Below, one piece after another: positions 12,435 to 24,000 of a stretch of DNA of 64,000 bases; position 1 is the first letter of the stretch; each line of letters starts with the position of its first letter. The stretch comes from Isoetes taiwanensis. Lineage: Eukaryota > Streptophyta > Lycopodiopsida > Isoetales > Isoetaceae. Location: assembly GCA_021234155.1 (NCBI GenBank), contig JAJEKV010000008.1, forward strand, positions 7,528,445-7,592,444, in the 5' to 3' direction. The notes under the pieces are model-generated. The model saw only the letters and a list, made by a program, of their open reading frames with translations, was not told where the DNA came from and made no database searches. Position numbers and translations under genes: made by a program.

Positions 12435-13656
12435 CCCAGTCCAGGCTAGCCAAAGCAACAGCTAACTAGCATGACATCTGCCAAGGTCAATCCCTATGGC
12501 AGTATGATCAGCCCATACTAGGATCAGAGTCCATGATGGCATCGAGTTCCAATACTTCAAGTATTTAGTACATAATCATTTAGAAACATTAGATCAAGGA
12601 AGACATAAGCCATTGTACCATCATTCCTTCAAGAGCCATATGCATTACATCATTACGTGCCTCATATTATTAATGAGATCCCAATACATTTCACAAGTTC
12701 AGAAATCAACCATATTACTTAAACCTCTCATCCCAATCAAGAAGACAATATGCAGTCTCAAGATATTATGCATCATCACTGCATTTTGCCAATTGGCTCA
12801 AACCATAACAATCTAAGAATTAGATTACTGCAAGTGTACCCTTCATGCACATGCAATATACCATCAGACATGCATTGTATATGCGTGTATATTCCGCAAG
12901 TCGACTGCCCAGTTCGATTTATGCCCTAGTATGCTTACAGGCAGACACTATCCCTTATATTCTCAGTAATTATTGACCATTGCATGCAATACCCCTATGT
13001 TCGTGCATGTCTTTTCCACTCTATTCACATACTTTTTCAGTTACACAATTCATGTATATAGCTTTTAATGTTTTAGTAGAAGTCAGCATGTTACTTTAGA
13101 TATTTCAGAGAATAAATTTCCATTATTGACTGATGCATGTAAGTCCAAATCTCAATGCATGCTTAAATAAACTTTAGACTCAGTTTTTGCCTTCATAACA
13201 TGCATGCATGCAACATATATTCGATTGTTATGTTCTGCCAGTCTGTTAAAACAGCTTCTAAGTAATCATTTTCACTAATGCATAAAGCAAACCATAACCA
13301 TATATCTTTCTGCACAATATTCGACTACATGGGATATGACAGCGCTATTATCATGAGAACAAGCTTTTTCGCATCAGTGCCATTAAAAATACACTGCTAA
13401 CAACATATGCTAATAATGTTAATCAGAATACAAGGGAGGCTAGAATATTTTTCCGTTTCAATACAGTAAAATGCTGACATGGCCGCCATTAGAAAATACA
13501 CATGTTTTGTCCTCAATGTTTACATGTGTGCTATCAGATCAGCAGGCCACATCTAGGATTCATACTAAAGCAAGATACTGCTTCAAATACATTGTTTGAC
13601 TGTACCATGACTAATTTAGAGTACAGCAAATCCAAAACACATTTAACTCTATAAAG

Positions 13657-13811
13657 TCAATGCCTCATAAGCATTAAAACAGTAACAACAGATAATGTTT
13701 GCATCTGAATGTCATAAAGTTTAGTTAATCCTTCCCTTGAGACTTCTCGTGCTATATTCTCCACTTGTTCATACAAAATTCCAGAGACGTTTACTTCCAG
13801 CCAGACTTGAA
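13657..13811 (-). other. Possible exon, unrecognised
   Basis: An open frame with ordinary protein-like composition (WLEVNVSGILYEQVENIARE, then VSREGLTKLYDIQ) follows a pyrimidine-rich stretch and an AG that could be a splice acceptor. It runs to a stop, so it would be a last exon. No family is recognised. It lies about 540 bp downstream, on the same strand, of the stronger exon candidate, which fits one gene, but the reading-frame phase across the gap has not been proved. Confidence 0.3.
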
Positions 13812-14347
13812 CTTGACAGTAAAAAGATGACAAAAGGAGGAGAAACCCGTACCTGCAGCCAACCAACACAACATTAGCATGAAAATGGTAATGAGTGAGG
13901 GGCCAAAAGGTACCTTAGGTTTCTTAGCTTATCGCTGGTCACCTATTGTAACCTTTTTACCCCACGCTCAGCCAGACTAGAAGTATAAGAGCAAGTGCAT
14001 AATCAAAAGCCTCTAGCTAAATCAACTACAATAGATCATAACATTTTAAACTGTAAAAATCGATCAGCAACTAAAAGTAGGCTCAAATACATTTCTGGTT
14101 TGAGCATTAAGACTCAGCAAACAGTGGTGGTTCATTGAATTCAGCTAAAGATAGGTTTGTATTTAAGGGAAGCATGCAGCAGCCAGCTTCTATACTACTC
14201 TCCCATAATCGTATTCAAGTAAAGCAGAGTAGTGCCCTGTCTTAGATTGATTCCTTGCTACAATATGAGAGTCATACCCCAAGAATCCCAACATAAGTAG
14301 GTGGATCAGCAGGTTTTTTTCAGCTAAATGAAGGGGACATTCCAAAC

Positions 14348-14680
14348 CTGATTTTCTTCTTGATCATACTCATTATTGACATTCTCCTGTGTGTCTGGAA
14401 CAATGCTTCTGGAGTTATAATGCCCTTGCTTATATCCCCCTTGTTTGGATGATGCACCATAATTACCACCCTTATGCTGATCATACTGCCATGGGCGTTT
14501 CTGCCCATAACCATTATCATTATCCATTTCTAACTTGCAGAATTCAGTGTGCTCAAGATATGCATGGAGTTCTTCAGCTAACAATTCAACGTCTAAAGCT
14601 GCTCCATGGTTCGTTTCAAATGGGCAGCCATCAGAGTCATACTCTTCCTCATATAATTCTTCCATTACCCAAAAGCAGGT
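14348..14680 (-). CDS. Candidate internal exon of an unknown host gene (111 codons)
   Basis: Read on the minus strand, an AG acceptor (GATACAG) precedes 111 open codons and a CAG|GTTTGG donor follows, so the exon would be phase 0 at both ends. The protein segment is acidic at first (MEELYEEEYDSDGCPFE), then helical and acidic (ALDVELLAEELHAYLEHTEF), then rich in Gly, Tyr, Gln and Asn. It resembles a real, single-copy protein rather than a transposon product, but I do not recognise the family. It may belong to a gene with the exon-like ORF at 13657-13811. It could equally be a captured fragment. Confidence 0.45.
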
Positions 14681-15858
14681 CTGTATCAGGTCAAATCAGC
14701 CGAAGGACATTAGTTTAAGGAGTTCCGGCATGTGAGTCCAGCTTGACTGTGTATCGATCACTTAACCCTAGTTTACAGCAGTATTCTCACAACGCACAGG
14801 ATAGGGAATTAGGTAGGAAAAGGATATTTGAAACCACACCTGGCAGATCGTATTATCTTGTATCAGAAGATCCGGCTTGGTTCGTGTAAGATTCGGCCAT
14901 CAAGCTCAGCCGCCAAGCTACCTTAGGTCTGTGCCAGCATCGGACCGAAAAAACAGTAATGTGCATCACACTTGGTATATTATTTCGGACCCTATACTAT
15001 TACCATAGTCCTCCATTTAGAAAAAGGATGCTATTAAATCACCCATATAAACTTTAATTGATTTAAACATTATGTATACCATGCTTTCAATCACCCAAAA
15101 GTCTTAGGCCGTCAATACCATAACCCATGTGTGTATGGCGAGGGTGGCGCTCCCCCCGCTCCCCATAGTAGGTCCATATAGTATGCAATAATTTAAATAC
15201 TATACAGGGCCAGCCATTACCATGTAAAAAAGGTTTTATGCTTTAGATATGCAACGTGGACTGAGTCAAAAATCCTAAGTATGGCCTCAAAGCTAATTAG
15301 TACCATGCCCTCCCATCCTTGAATACCCACAGGCAATGATCATACGTCATTTCAACCTAAGAATGAAAGTCCTATTGCAGTACTATGTGAAGTTATACCG
15401 TTTGATGGCACACCCATGCAATAATATGTAAGTGTATAGCTACCATACCTTTAAATGTCTACAGTGCAAACATTTAGTCAAATACAAAAAAAAAAAAAAA
15501 AAAAAAAAAAATCTAAAATTAATTTTACCTCAGGGGCTAAATCCTCCTGCAGGAGGAGCTTTTTGTATTGCGTAATTGTATGGCCCCTTAAGGTTCTTTG
15601 GGAAGGCCAGTTGGCTTAGCCCTATGGGTAGAGATCAAGGGCTCAAAACCTATAATTGGGCCTGGCATTGGTGGCGATTGCCCCATTTTTTGTTAGTCTC
15701 TACACATCTTGGGGGCCCCCTCAGCCCCAGGTGGGTCTTGTACGGTTTTGTTTGGCAGGTGTTGGTGGTGGGAGCCCCACACCTGTTGTTGTTGTTGTGC
15801 CCCAAAAAAAAAAAAAACTTTGGTAATAGCCATGTAGCCTCTCCTCCCTTGCCCAAGG

Positions 15859-16226
15859 CAGTGTTGCAAAAATACGCGTATTTTTTGAAAAGGATCCATT
15901 CCGTACCGTACTTGTACGTACGTACGTATTTTTAAAAAATACTTCTGACGTTTTTTTTTTTAAATACTACTTGTTTTTCACAGAACAGTAAACTTGCACT
16001 TACCAGGAATTGAACGTGGGCCTCCTAGATAGCAAACTAACATGCTAACCAACTTCCCCTACATCAGTTTTATGTTTTATTTCACTGTTTTATTCTATTT
16101 AAACACTGTTTTTTGATTTTTAAAAAATACTCCAAACGTATGTAAGGTACGTATGGCTGAAAAAAACGTATTTTTTAATAAATACGTACAGTACGTACGG
16201 TATGATACGCGTACGGGACAACACTG
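15859..16226. mobile_element. hAT-type MITE, 368 bp
   Basis: The element starts CAGTGTTG and ends CAACACTG, perfect 8-bp terminal inverted repeats, and is flanked by the 8-bp target-site duplication GCCCAAGG on both sides (15851-15858 and 16227-16234). Eight-base duplications and CAGNG-type ends are hallmarks of hAT elements. Subterminal regions are rich in TACGTA and ACGTATTTTTT in both orientations. It has no ORF and must be moved by a hAT transposase from elsewhere. Its centre holds a tRNA-like stretch. Confidence 0.88.
15997..16065 (-). promoter_or_regulatory. tRNA-like sequence inside the MITE
   Basis: On the minus strand, AGTTGGTTAGCATG resembles a tRNA D-arm/A-box, and 31 bases later CGTTCAATTCCTGG resembles a T-arm/B-box. 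The cloverleaf is not complete, so it is a SINE or tRNA relic rather than a gene. The same two motifs occur at the 3' end of the LINE fragment near 22895-22935. Confidence 0.4.
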
Positions 16227-16325
16227 GCCCAAGGTGTGGAAGCTACTGTTCTGGCTGTTCGAGCAGAGGGGAATGGTCCCAACCCCTCTGGCCTCCTCTT
16301 TCTCTCCTGCTTGGTGAGATCTATT

Positions 16326-17000
16326 GGGACCATTAGGGTCCGATGTGGTATTGAGGATGATTATATTTTATACCCATCTAGCTCCCTGAGAGTTAGTATA
16401 GGTCTCTTAGGGCTTCTTGGACCCTCTGTTCTGGGATGAGGTGTGGTTTGTGGGGTGTGGTCTGCTATTCTTGTTTTTCATGTAACCCTCTCCAGTCTGT
16501 CGGTCACTCCCGTCCCTGTTTGGTGTCGTCGCTTGGTGTGATGCGTGGATGCATTCTTCAGTGTCTGACGTTCTTCATTGTCCTTGTGATGGTTATTATG
16601 ATTTCGGATTTCCCCGTCCTTGTGTGTTGCATGGATCTCTGCATTTGATGTTCTTCCCTTGGGCTAATGGGGATTCCCTCTGGTTTTCGGGTTGATGTTT
16701 GCGTGTGTCCTGGTGCTCTTGTGCGTTTCATGCTGTCCCTCTCAGGATCACGTGCTAGGGATTTTTGGGTTTGTAGTATGACTCTACCCACCACATCGAA
16801 CCCTAATATGATTCGTAGATTAGCTCCCGCGTCTGACGTTCTTCCCTTGTCCATTTGGTGGTGCCTTCCTTTGGTTTCTTGTTTGGAGTTGGCTTGCGCT
16901 CTATGGTTGCTTCATGTATAGTCTTCGTCTACCTTAGGGGCACATGCTAGTTGTTTTGGGTTCATACATGACTCCACCTACCACATCGAACTCTAATATG
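16326..17000 (+). repeat. Module A, copy 3, with a partial second A
   Basis: A full A ends at the hinge near 16810. It is followed by only the last third of another A (TTAGCTCCCGCGTCTGACG to a hinge with CGAACTCTAATATGA). This tail duplication suggests unequal exchange or template switching at the hinge. Confidence 0.7.
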
Positions 17001-18736
17001 ATTCGATTTATCATATTCGGGTTCGATTTCCTAATTCCCTAGGGCGCTTGGAGGAGGAGGGCGCTTGAAGGGCACTGGAAGGGTCCGCCCTTCACAGCCC
17101 TTCACGCCCTTCATCTCTGATTTTGTGTTTTCTGCAGCCCATTCTTGATCGATCCATGCTCATTCTAAGCAAGATCTCGAGCTGCAGCAGCCACCAATGG
17201 AGGCGCCATCCCAAGACCGATCTGGAGAACCATCTCTTGATGGATTTGACGAAGATTTACTCAAGCTATTGGAGTTTTGAGATTCGGCCATGAAGAGGGC
17301 TGTTGCAGCAGAATTTCAGCAGGATTAGGATGGGAATGAGTGATGGAGGAGCTGATTTGCCATGGAAAACAGGGGAAGGAACTTCAAGGAGGTGCCCAAG
17401 ATGCTTATCCCCATCATTTGAGCTTGGATTTTGACATTGAAGGGGTCGGGGGCTGCTTTCTTCGTCATCAAACGAGTTTTGTAAGTCCCATTGGCCATTC
17501 TGTGAAGGCAAGGGCTGCAATGGGCAGTTTGGAGCATCTATATACTAAGAAGGAAGACACTCGAGGCTGGATTTGGCATATTCAAGAGTATGTGTGGAGC
17601 TTGAGGTCTTGTGGGGCTGAAATCATAGAAAAACAGGCCGGTTTTGAAGGAGTTTTGAGTTTAAATCTTAGGTAGGAAGGGCCTTGAAGCATGGGTCCTG
17701 AAATAGCTTCAAGATTTGTCTCCTTTCTTGCTGAAATTTGATCCTAAAGTCTCTCTACTTAAAGGTTGGTTTCACTCCGTAATATTGTATCCTTTTGAGG
17801 GATTTTGGGAGTTTAGGGATGATGGGAGGCAAGAGTGGAGCCATGGGAAGGATTTGAAGATAGGAAACAGCCCGGATTCAAGGAAGGAAACACCATAATC
17901 GAGTTCAAAATAGGCTAGGGGCTGTCCATATCAGAAAATCAGGAAATGGGCATTTCAAGACTGAAAATCCAGGTTGGTTTGTCATTCTTTGATCAATTTT
18001 GCTTCATTGGAGTAGGTAAATCTGTTGTTGAAGCCCTAGGCTGAATTATTTTCGGGTTTAGATTAGCCAAAATGGTAGATTCTTGTGGATTGTTCATGTA
18101 TTTAGTGACAGTCCCAAATTTGGGAAAGAATAGCAGAACAGAGGATTTAATTAAGCCCAAAATAGGTCAGATTTGATGGGGCTTTTGGCTGATTCATGCT
18201 CGGAATTGCCATGTTAGATTATAGAAGAAGTTTCATAGGCTGATTTTGAGAAAGGGGAAGCAATCGAAGTTTTTCTATTCCCCACAGAAGCATTTTTGAA
18301 ATGGGTCCAAAAGTATGGAAGATCTGAAGGGGCTTTTTACATGGGTAGATTCGGAGCATGGGCCGACCCATGTAGCAAATTTTCAGATCTCAATTTGGAG
18401 TAGGGAGCTCTGAATTGAAGAAATTGAAAATTCTGATCAAGGGAAGAGAAAAAACAGGGCCGATTTTGGTTCAATCTTGGAAGATCACATTCTGGCATGC
18501 TTGGGTGGTGTCGAGGCGGTTGTGGCGGGGGCTAACATGGCGGCGGTGGCGTGGGCGACATGGTGGTGGCGAAGTGATTGGGACCCCCCAACCATACATT
18601 TCTTGGGGGGAAAAGGAAGGTCAACCCTTGACCTCTTGGGTTAGGGACACGTGGCAGGTGTCCAAGGGCACGTGGTAGGTGCCTGACAGCTGAGGTGGGC
18701 ACTCAAGGGCGAGGGGGTGGAATTTCAAAAAAAAAA
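17001..18736 (+). repeat. Module B, copy 2
   Basis: It begins with a hinge-derived inverted sequence (ATCATATTCGGGTTCG) and GGGCGCTTGGAGGAGG. It is very similar to the copy at 61598 over their shared length. An ORF of 111 codons (17340-17675) is open in these two copies only. The end carries two GACACGTGGCAGGTG-type boxes and a short poly-A. Confidence 0.65.
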
Positions 18737-19297
18737 GGGGGGAGAGAGAGAAAGTCCACAAAAAATAAAAAAAATTATGGACTTGTATTATTTTCTTGCC
18801 CCCCATGGGAAATGGTCTCTTCCATTGACACCTCTCATGGGGTGAATTTTTTATGATGAGAGCCCATTATTGGCCTATGTTTGGGTCCCATATTGTACTC
18901 GGGGGTGCTGGAGGTACGAAGCCCCGCACCCGCCTTGTCGTGCCTTGTGTCCTTTCATGTCTCATTTTCGTGCATGTTCTTTGCATGTTTACAATCGGGG
19001 ACAAGGGCATCCATGCATTGGGTAGCAAAGGGGGCAAAAAAAAAAAAGGGAGGAAAATGAAATAATTAGCCTATGTCCCTTAACATTTCCAACCCTTCTC
19101 TTTAAGGGAGGAGGGTTTAGTGACGTTTCCTTGGGCGTTTAGTGTGGTGACATTTCACATGTCCCTTAACATGTTCGCCCCTTCTCTCTAGGGAGGAGGG
19201 GTATATTGACGTTTCCCTTGGTCTTTAGTTTGGCGACATGGCTTTCAAAGGGGGAAGGTCCCACTTCCTTTGACCTCCCGTTCGGGGGGAATCTATG
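18737..19297 (+). repeat. Head module 4
   Basis: Close relative of the heads at 2976 and 28141, with GGGTGCTGGAGGTACGAAGC, an A12 run and the doubled CCTTAACATG..GGGAGG block. It starts immediately after the poly-A of module B copy 2. Confidence 0.6.
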
Positions 19298-19804
19298 GGG
19301 ACTATTAGGGTCCGATGTGGTTATGAGAATGATTATATCTTACACCCATCTAGCATCCTGAGAGTCAGTCCTATTTTGGTTTGAGTCCAAGTATGGTCTA
19401 GGTCCCTTAGGATGTGATGGATCCGTTTTATTGGGGGGTGTGCGTGCTTTATGTTTACATTCGGTAACCCTCTCCCAAGAGTCGGTTCCCTCTCCCACTC
19501 CCCATTTGGTGCTTGCGCTTGGTGTGTCGCGTGGATGCTTGGTTTGGCGTCTGACGTTCTTCTCTGTCCTTGTGCTTGTATTTCTTTGGCTTGCGGGTGC
19601 TCCAGGTCGAGTGTATTGCTTAGATTAGCTCTCGTGTCTGACGTCCTTCCCTTGACTGCTTGGTGGTGCCTTCTTCTAGTCTTTTGTTTGGAGTTGGCGT
19701 GTGCTCTATGGTTGCTTCATGTATAGTCTTCGTCTACCTCAGGGGCACATGGTAGTTGTTTTGGATTCATACATGACTCCACCTACCACATCGAACTCTA
19801 ATAT
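19298..19804 (+). repeat. Module A, copy 4
   Basis: Complete A with both TCTGACGT subrepeats (near 19548 and 19637). It ends with a hinge variant in which CCC reads CTC. Unlike the other copies it is not followed by a LINE or B body. Confidence 0.72.
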
Positions 19805-20496
19805 GACTTCTACAGTTGGGTTCACAAAACTGGATCCTGGACTTGCTCGCAAAGCTTGCTTGCAAACTGGCAATCTCAGATTCCCCAATATCTATCACAC
19901 GGTCATGGCAGCTATGGCATTGGTGCAGAGGAGCGACTTCGAATGCATCTGTTACCCGCCTCAATCTTCTCTTCAACAGAAAGGCAAAAAATTAGGGCGA
20001 TGAAGCATATGACATTTACAAAACAAAAGGGCAACTATGGCGCAAGAAGGAGTAGATTTGTTGCCTCCAGTAGATTCACAGAAGCAAAATGCCAGTTGCA
20101 TCTAACTGGTGCCAGTTGTTAGAAGAAACTGGCTCTCACGGAAGAAGAGCCAGATTAGGCATGGCAAATGCAGAGCAGGCCATAGCAAGCTAGTCTGACC
20201 AGCAAATCCACAGAGGCCATTGGAATAGGTCAAATAAATATGGCAAATCTGGCAAAGATAAAAACTAATTGATTACAAATATTCCATCGAAGAATGGTCG
20301 AAATCCAGCATAACCTCAAGCTGCAAATCGTTATTGATAGACTGATGGCAATGGCAAATCTAGAGCAATAGAATTCTGCAAGTAAGATGTAATCATCAAG
20401 CAAAGCCTCTGCAATTTATAAGACAACATGGAAAAGGAAGTGGTTGGAATCACAAATCCAACCAAAAAAGATTGCTCGCTTTTGGCTAAAAAAGTC
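19805..20496. other. Unassigned sequence after a hinge
   Basis: No match to other modules in the window and no convincing ORF on either strand. It is rich in GGCAAAT and GCCAGTTG-like short repeats. It may be a third kind of body downstream of the hinge, or an older captured segment. Confidence 0.4.
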
Positions 20497-20939
20497 AGAG
20501 CCCAAAACTTTAGCCGATATCTAATGTGAACTACATTTTAACAGTGCCATGCTAGAACAAAACAAAATTGGCACCAGTCCAGGTAGGAATCATCCGGCAA
20601 ACAACATCCACCGAGTCTTCATTGCAGCCGCAGTGCTTGGGCTGACGAGCAGAATGCTCTGCTGGATCTGGATCCAACTTCCCCAAATCCGGTGAAACTA
20701 GGCAAAAACGGGGGCGCAGGTTTGTCTTTTATTTTTCGTTTATTTTTCGACGCCCGCCATAAATGCCGTAAATGCCATAAATGCACCATGTCATATGCTC
20801 ATAATTAGATGCCCGCCATAAATGCCATGAATGCCATGAATATAACGTGTCATGCGATGGTAATTTTTAAGGAAGAAATTCGATGAGAACAAAAATTGGA
20901 TACTGCATTACAATAGGAAGGATATATATCAAATGTCAT
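20497..20939 (+). repeat. Block D, copy 1
   Basis: About 440 bp, repeated with few differences at 31629-32066. It contains two copies of a 'gcccgccataaatgcc' subrepeat with several ATGCCATAAATGCC units and leads into the 9-bp minisatellite. No gene is recognised. Confidence 0.7.
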
Positions 20940-21215
20940 ATGTCATTTGTTAATATTGTTTTCTTATGTCAAACGTGTCATATATTTTTATCATACATGT
21001 CATATTTGTCATATATGTCACATTTGTCATATTTCTCATAGGTATCAAATGTCATTTGTCAAACTTGTCATCTTATGTCAAATTTGTCATATATTTCATA
21101 TTTATCATATATATCGTATTTATCATATATGTCAAATTTGTCATATATGTCAGTTTCGTCAAAATCATCATTTATGTCAAATTTGCAACATATGCCAATG
21201 ATACAAATTAGTAAA
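20940..21215 (+). repeat. 9-bp minisatellite TGTCATAT(T/A), copy 1
   Basis: An AT-rich array of about 30 degenerate 9-mers of the type TGTCATATT or TGTCAAATT. Long open frames on several strands are a by-product of the 9-base period. The same array with the same flanks occurs at 38971-39225. Confidence 0.85.
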
Positions 21216-21256
21216 TCTGAGATACATAAGACAAACTTTCCACCCCGAGATCTAAG

Positions 21257-21512
21257 TACGAGCTTTTTAACTGCAACAACTTAAATATATGCTATTGGAG
21301 CTAGAATTACTGCGGTTACAGGCACCAGACTAGCCCTCCAATGGATCCTCGTTAGGGGATTTAGATTGTACTCATTTCAATTACCAGACTTGTAGACGCC
21401 CAATATTGTTATTTATTGTCATTACCTCCCCATATCGGATTGGATAATTTGCGCGCCTGCTACCGTCCTTGGATGTGGTAGCCGTCTCTCAGGTTCCCTC
21501 TTCGAAATCGAA
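21257..21512 (-). pseudogene. 18S rRNA gene fragment, antisense, copy 1
   Basis: The minus strand matches conserved plant 18S rRNA: the GTTGCAGTTAAAAAGCTCGTA region and the upstream GGATCCATTGGAGGGCAAG and AATTACCCAATCC-type segments, in correct order. It keeps the TACAGGCACCAG..GGTAATTCTAGCTCC region that copy 3 has lost. Base changes show it is a pseudogene. It breaks off at AATCGAA and runs straight into LINE ORF2 sequence. Confidence 0.9.
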
Positions 21513-22956
21513 GCCAAGGTTAAATACCTAGTATGGCTCATGGCCAACAAGAGTGCAATCCCAAGAATATATATCAGGGGACAGCCCCCAAGCTATTATG
21601 ATTGCAACTGGTGTGGAGAAGCTGCAACACAAAAACACATTTTTTGGTTCTGCCAGCAAGCTCAGAAAATCTGGAAAAGGGCGATCAAAATATGGAACAA
21701 ACTCACCGTCTCCAATCAGAACAACAGGGTCACTTGGCACATGGTACTCACAGGGATGAAAGAAGACAGCTGGCAATACGATCACAACCCAAGCACCTGG
21801 CACTGGCAAGGAAATGAGAACCCTCACTAGTGAATCAAATCCACCATACCAAGTAAGTTGAACAAGAAATGATCAGGAGATCTGGAACCTGCTGAGATCA
21901 CAGGCTTGCTGGTGTATCTGGAGAAATCACATACCAAATTTTTTGAGCAGAGAGATTTCCCAATGAACCTTTTGATGGTTGAGATGTGGACCAACATAGT
22001 AACAACTGTGGCAACTCATTATGCTTGGATCATGCAAAAAAAAAACAAGAGAAGATAAGAAAGAGGAGGAGGCAAACAAATGGATTGCAACATGGAGCCC
22101 CACCGTCTGCACAGCGAGGGAGACAGAGCCAAAATGGAACTGGTCTCCTCCTGCATGGATCCTAGAACAATAATACCAGGGGAAAAGAAGGGGGTTAGTG
22201 ACAGGCAGCGAGGAGCCACTAAACAGCTTTCATTACTGACCTTCATAGCAGAAAAATCCCCCAGCTCCCCCCGGTAATAAAGCTCAGCCAGGCTGACTTC
22301 TCTGAGCTAGATCTGCACTCATAACAAAAGGATAATGTTTAATCCAGCACTCTGTAGATTGGAATCCGCACAGGTGCACTGAATACTTATCTGTAGGAAA
22401 CCCCTCCGTTCGGTTCTCGGCATGACTGAACACCATGATCCTCGGATCTATCAAAAAAGCAGCAGCAATCCCCTGAAAGGTGGCATCAAAAGGGGGAAAA
22501 GCATCAGAGGCGCCTTCCGGATCCCCCGTGAGCGTAAATGAGCCTTGGCGTGCGCGAAGGAGGAAAAAGGGGAAATGATCCCCCCCCGAGACATAAATAA
22601 AGCAAGTGACCTGACGGGATCCGGCATACATGGGACACGTGGCGACATGCAATTGCTTGCTTCACCTGCATGCGAGGTACTGCATGCCTTAGCCCGACAA
22701 ATGACTATCAGGAGATTTTAAAGGCTAACAGAGCTAAGGGGTCTGGGAAAAAAAATTGAAGGCACTATAACAGCAGGTCCAAGGCTCGAAACGGGCCTTT
22801 TCTTTTAGGCCATGTACTTCTACATCAAAGAGTACAACATATTCCAGCTGGGAAAGTAGTCATCACCCAAGCAAGTGGGACAGCTGGGTAAACATATGGT
22901 TAGCATGCCTCAGGTATAAGGTTCAATTCCAAGGAAAAAAAAAAAAAAAAAAAAAA
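21513..22956 (+). mobile_element. 5'-truncated LINE (LINE-1 family), fused to 18S fragment
   Basis: This copy starts inside ORF2 just before the zinc finger and includes the 3' UTR and a 22-base poly-A. The last 60 bases carry GGTTAGCATG and GGTTCAATTCC, tRNA-like A- and B-box motifs, directly before the tail. The upstream border is antisense 18S rRNA, not a normal insertion flank, so the fusion probably arose during reverse transcription. Confidence 0.85.
21522..22168 (+). pseudogene. LINE ORF2 C-terminal part, zinc finger (broken)
   Basis: The frame from 21522 reads the KYLVWLMANKSAIPRIYIRG segment and zinc finger CNWCGEAATQKHIFWFC, then THMVLTGMKED-like text (WHMVLTGMKED), and stops at 21829. 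Other frames carry the rest (MEQTH.. and RCHS-like pieces) up to the WxWSPPAW end near 22157. Several indels break it. Family: C-terminal zinc-binding region of plant L1 reverse transcriptases. Confidence 0.8.
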
Positions 22957-23507
22957 TTAATTTTTAATTTTTAATTTTTGCCCCCTTTTTTTTACGTTTT
23001 GTGAGGGGGAGGGATTGTTCTCTTACCCCTTAAGTTTAGAGACATCATCCCCCCTAGAGGATGCTGGTTAGGAACTCCCCCGAGGTAGACCTTGGTCTAG
23101 TGCTCGATCCCTTGGGGGGTCTCTTGTTTTTGTAAAGTAGGAGTTGGTGGTACGAGTCCCCACTCCCACGTTGGTGTCCTTGTCGTGCTCTTCGTCGTGC
23201 TCTTCGCCCTCTCGCTTGCCTTCTTCTTTTGCCCCCCCTCTCTCTCTTTTTTCTCCCCCCTCTCTCTCCGCCTTTTCTCCTCCCTCCCTCCTTTCTCTCT
23301 CCTCCCCTCCTCTCCCCCTCCCTTTTTTTCTTGAGAAAAAAAAAAAAAATTGTGGTAAGTTTTAGCCCTAGTCTCTTTACATGTTCCCCCTCCCACCTTA
23401 AGGGTGGGGGGGCAACATGGCTTGGCCTTTCGTCCTAGTTTGGTGACTTGGCAATCAAAGGGAGATGGTCCCACTTCCTTTGACCTCCCAGTTTGGGGGG
23501 ACCCTTT
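22957..23507 (+). repeat. Head module 5
   Basis: It starts directly after the LINE poly-A. It contains GTGCTCGATCCCTTGG (loose B-box), the core GGAGTTGGTGGTACGAGTCC, about 150 bp of CT-rich text, an A14 run and the CCTTAAGGGTGGGGGGG block leading into module A. Confidence 0.6.
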
Positions 23508-24000
23508 GGGACCATTAGGATCCGATGTGGTTTCGAGAATGATTACATCTTATGCCCATCTAGCCCCCTGAGCAGTCAGTCCTGGTTATGTTAGGTCTTG
23601 GTTGCTTGGGCTTTGTTGGATCCGTATTCCAGGGGTGTGTGTGTGCTTCTTGAATTTATCCTGTAACCCTCTCCCGAGGTCTCTTGAGAGTAGGTTCCCC
23701 CCTGTTTGGTGCTTGTCCTTGGTGTGTCGCGTGGATGCTTGCGTCTGACGTTCTTCCCTATCCTCGGCTTGCACTTCTTGGTTTGTGGGTATTCCTGGTC
23801 GAGTGTGCTACGTAGATTAGCTTCGGCGTCTGACGTTCTCCCCTTGTCCGTATGGTGTTGCCTTCCTTTGGTCTTTTGTATTGGAGTTGGCTTGTGCTCT
23901 ATGGTTTCTTAATGTTTTAGTCTTTGTCTACCTCAGGGGCTCTTGCTAGTTGTTTTGGGTTCATACATGACTCCACCTACCACATCGAACCCTAATATGA
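23508..24000 (+). repeat. Module A, copy 5
   Basis: Complete A with TCTGACGT subrepeats near 23740 and 23826, ending in an intact hinge that is followed at once by truncated LINE sequence rather than by a LINE 5' end. Confidence 0.75.

Larger units (their letters stand above)
12435..15485. other. Low-repeat, AT-rich island
   Basis: This is the longest stretch without recognisable copies elsewhere in the window. It contains many ATGCAT and CATGCA strings and short simple runs. On the minus strand it holds at least one exon-like ORF with splice-like ends (14348-14680) and a weaker one (13657-13811). It might be the remains of, or introns from, a host gene on the minus strand. I see no other supported feature. 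Confidence 0.4.
15486..16325 (+). repeat. Poly-A tract and head module 3
   Basis: A 27-base poly-A, from an unseen earlier element, is followed by a head. The head has the conserved GTTGGTGGTGGGAGCCCCAC core, an A13 run and a GC-rich end leading to module A. The promoter-like part contains CAGTTGGCTTAGCCC and GGGCTCAAAACC. A hAT MITE interrupts it at 15859-16226. Confidence 0.6.

Noticed and set aside
20947-21284. Several overlapping ORFs in the 9-mer minisatellite (also at 39008)
   Set aside because: A nine-base repeat without stops opens several frames; the products are simple Ile/Tyr/His/Cys repeats.
21257-21512. A functional rRNA gene
   Set aside because: Only about 250 bp of 18S, with substitutions and deletions, no 5.8S or 25S nearby.
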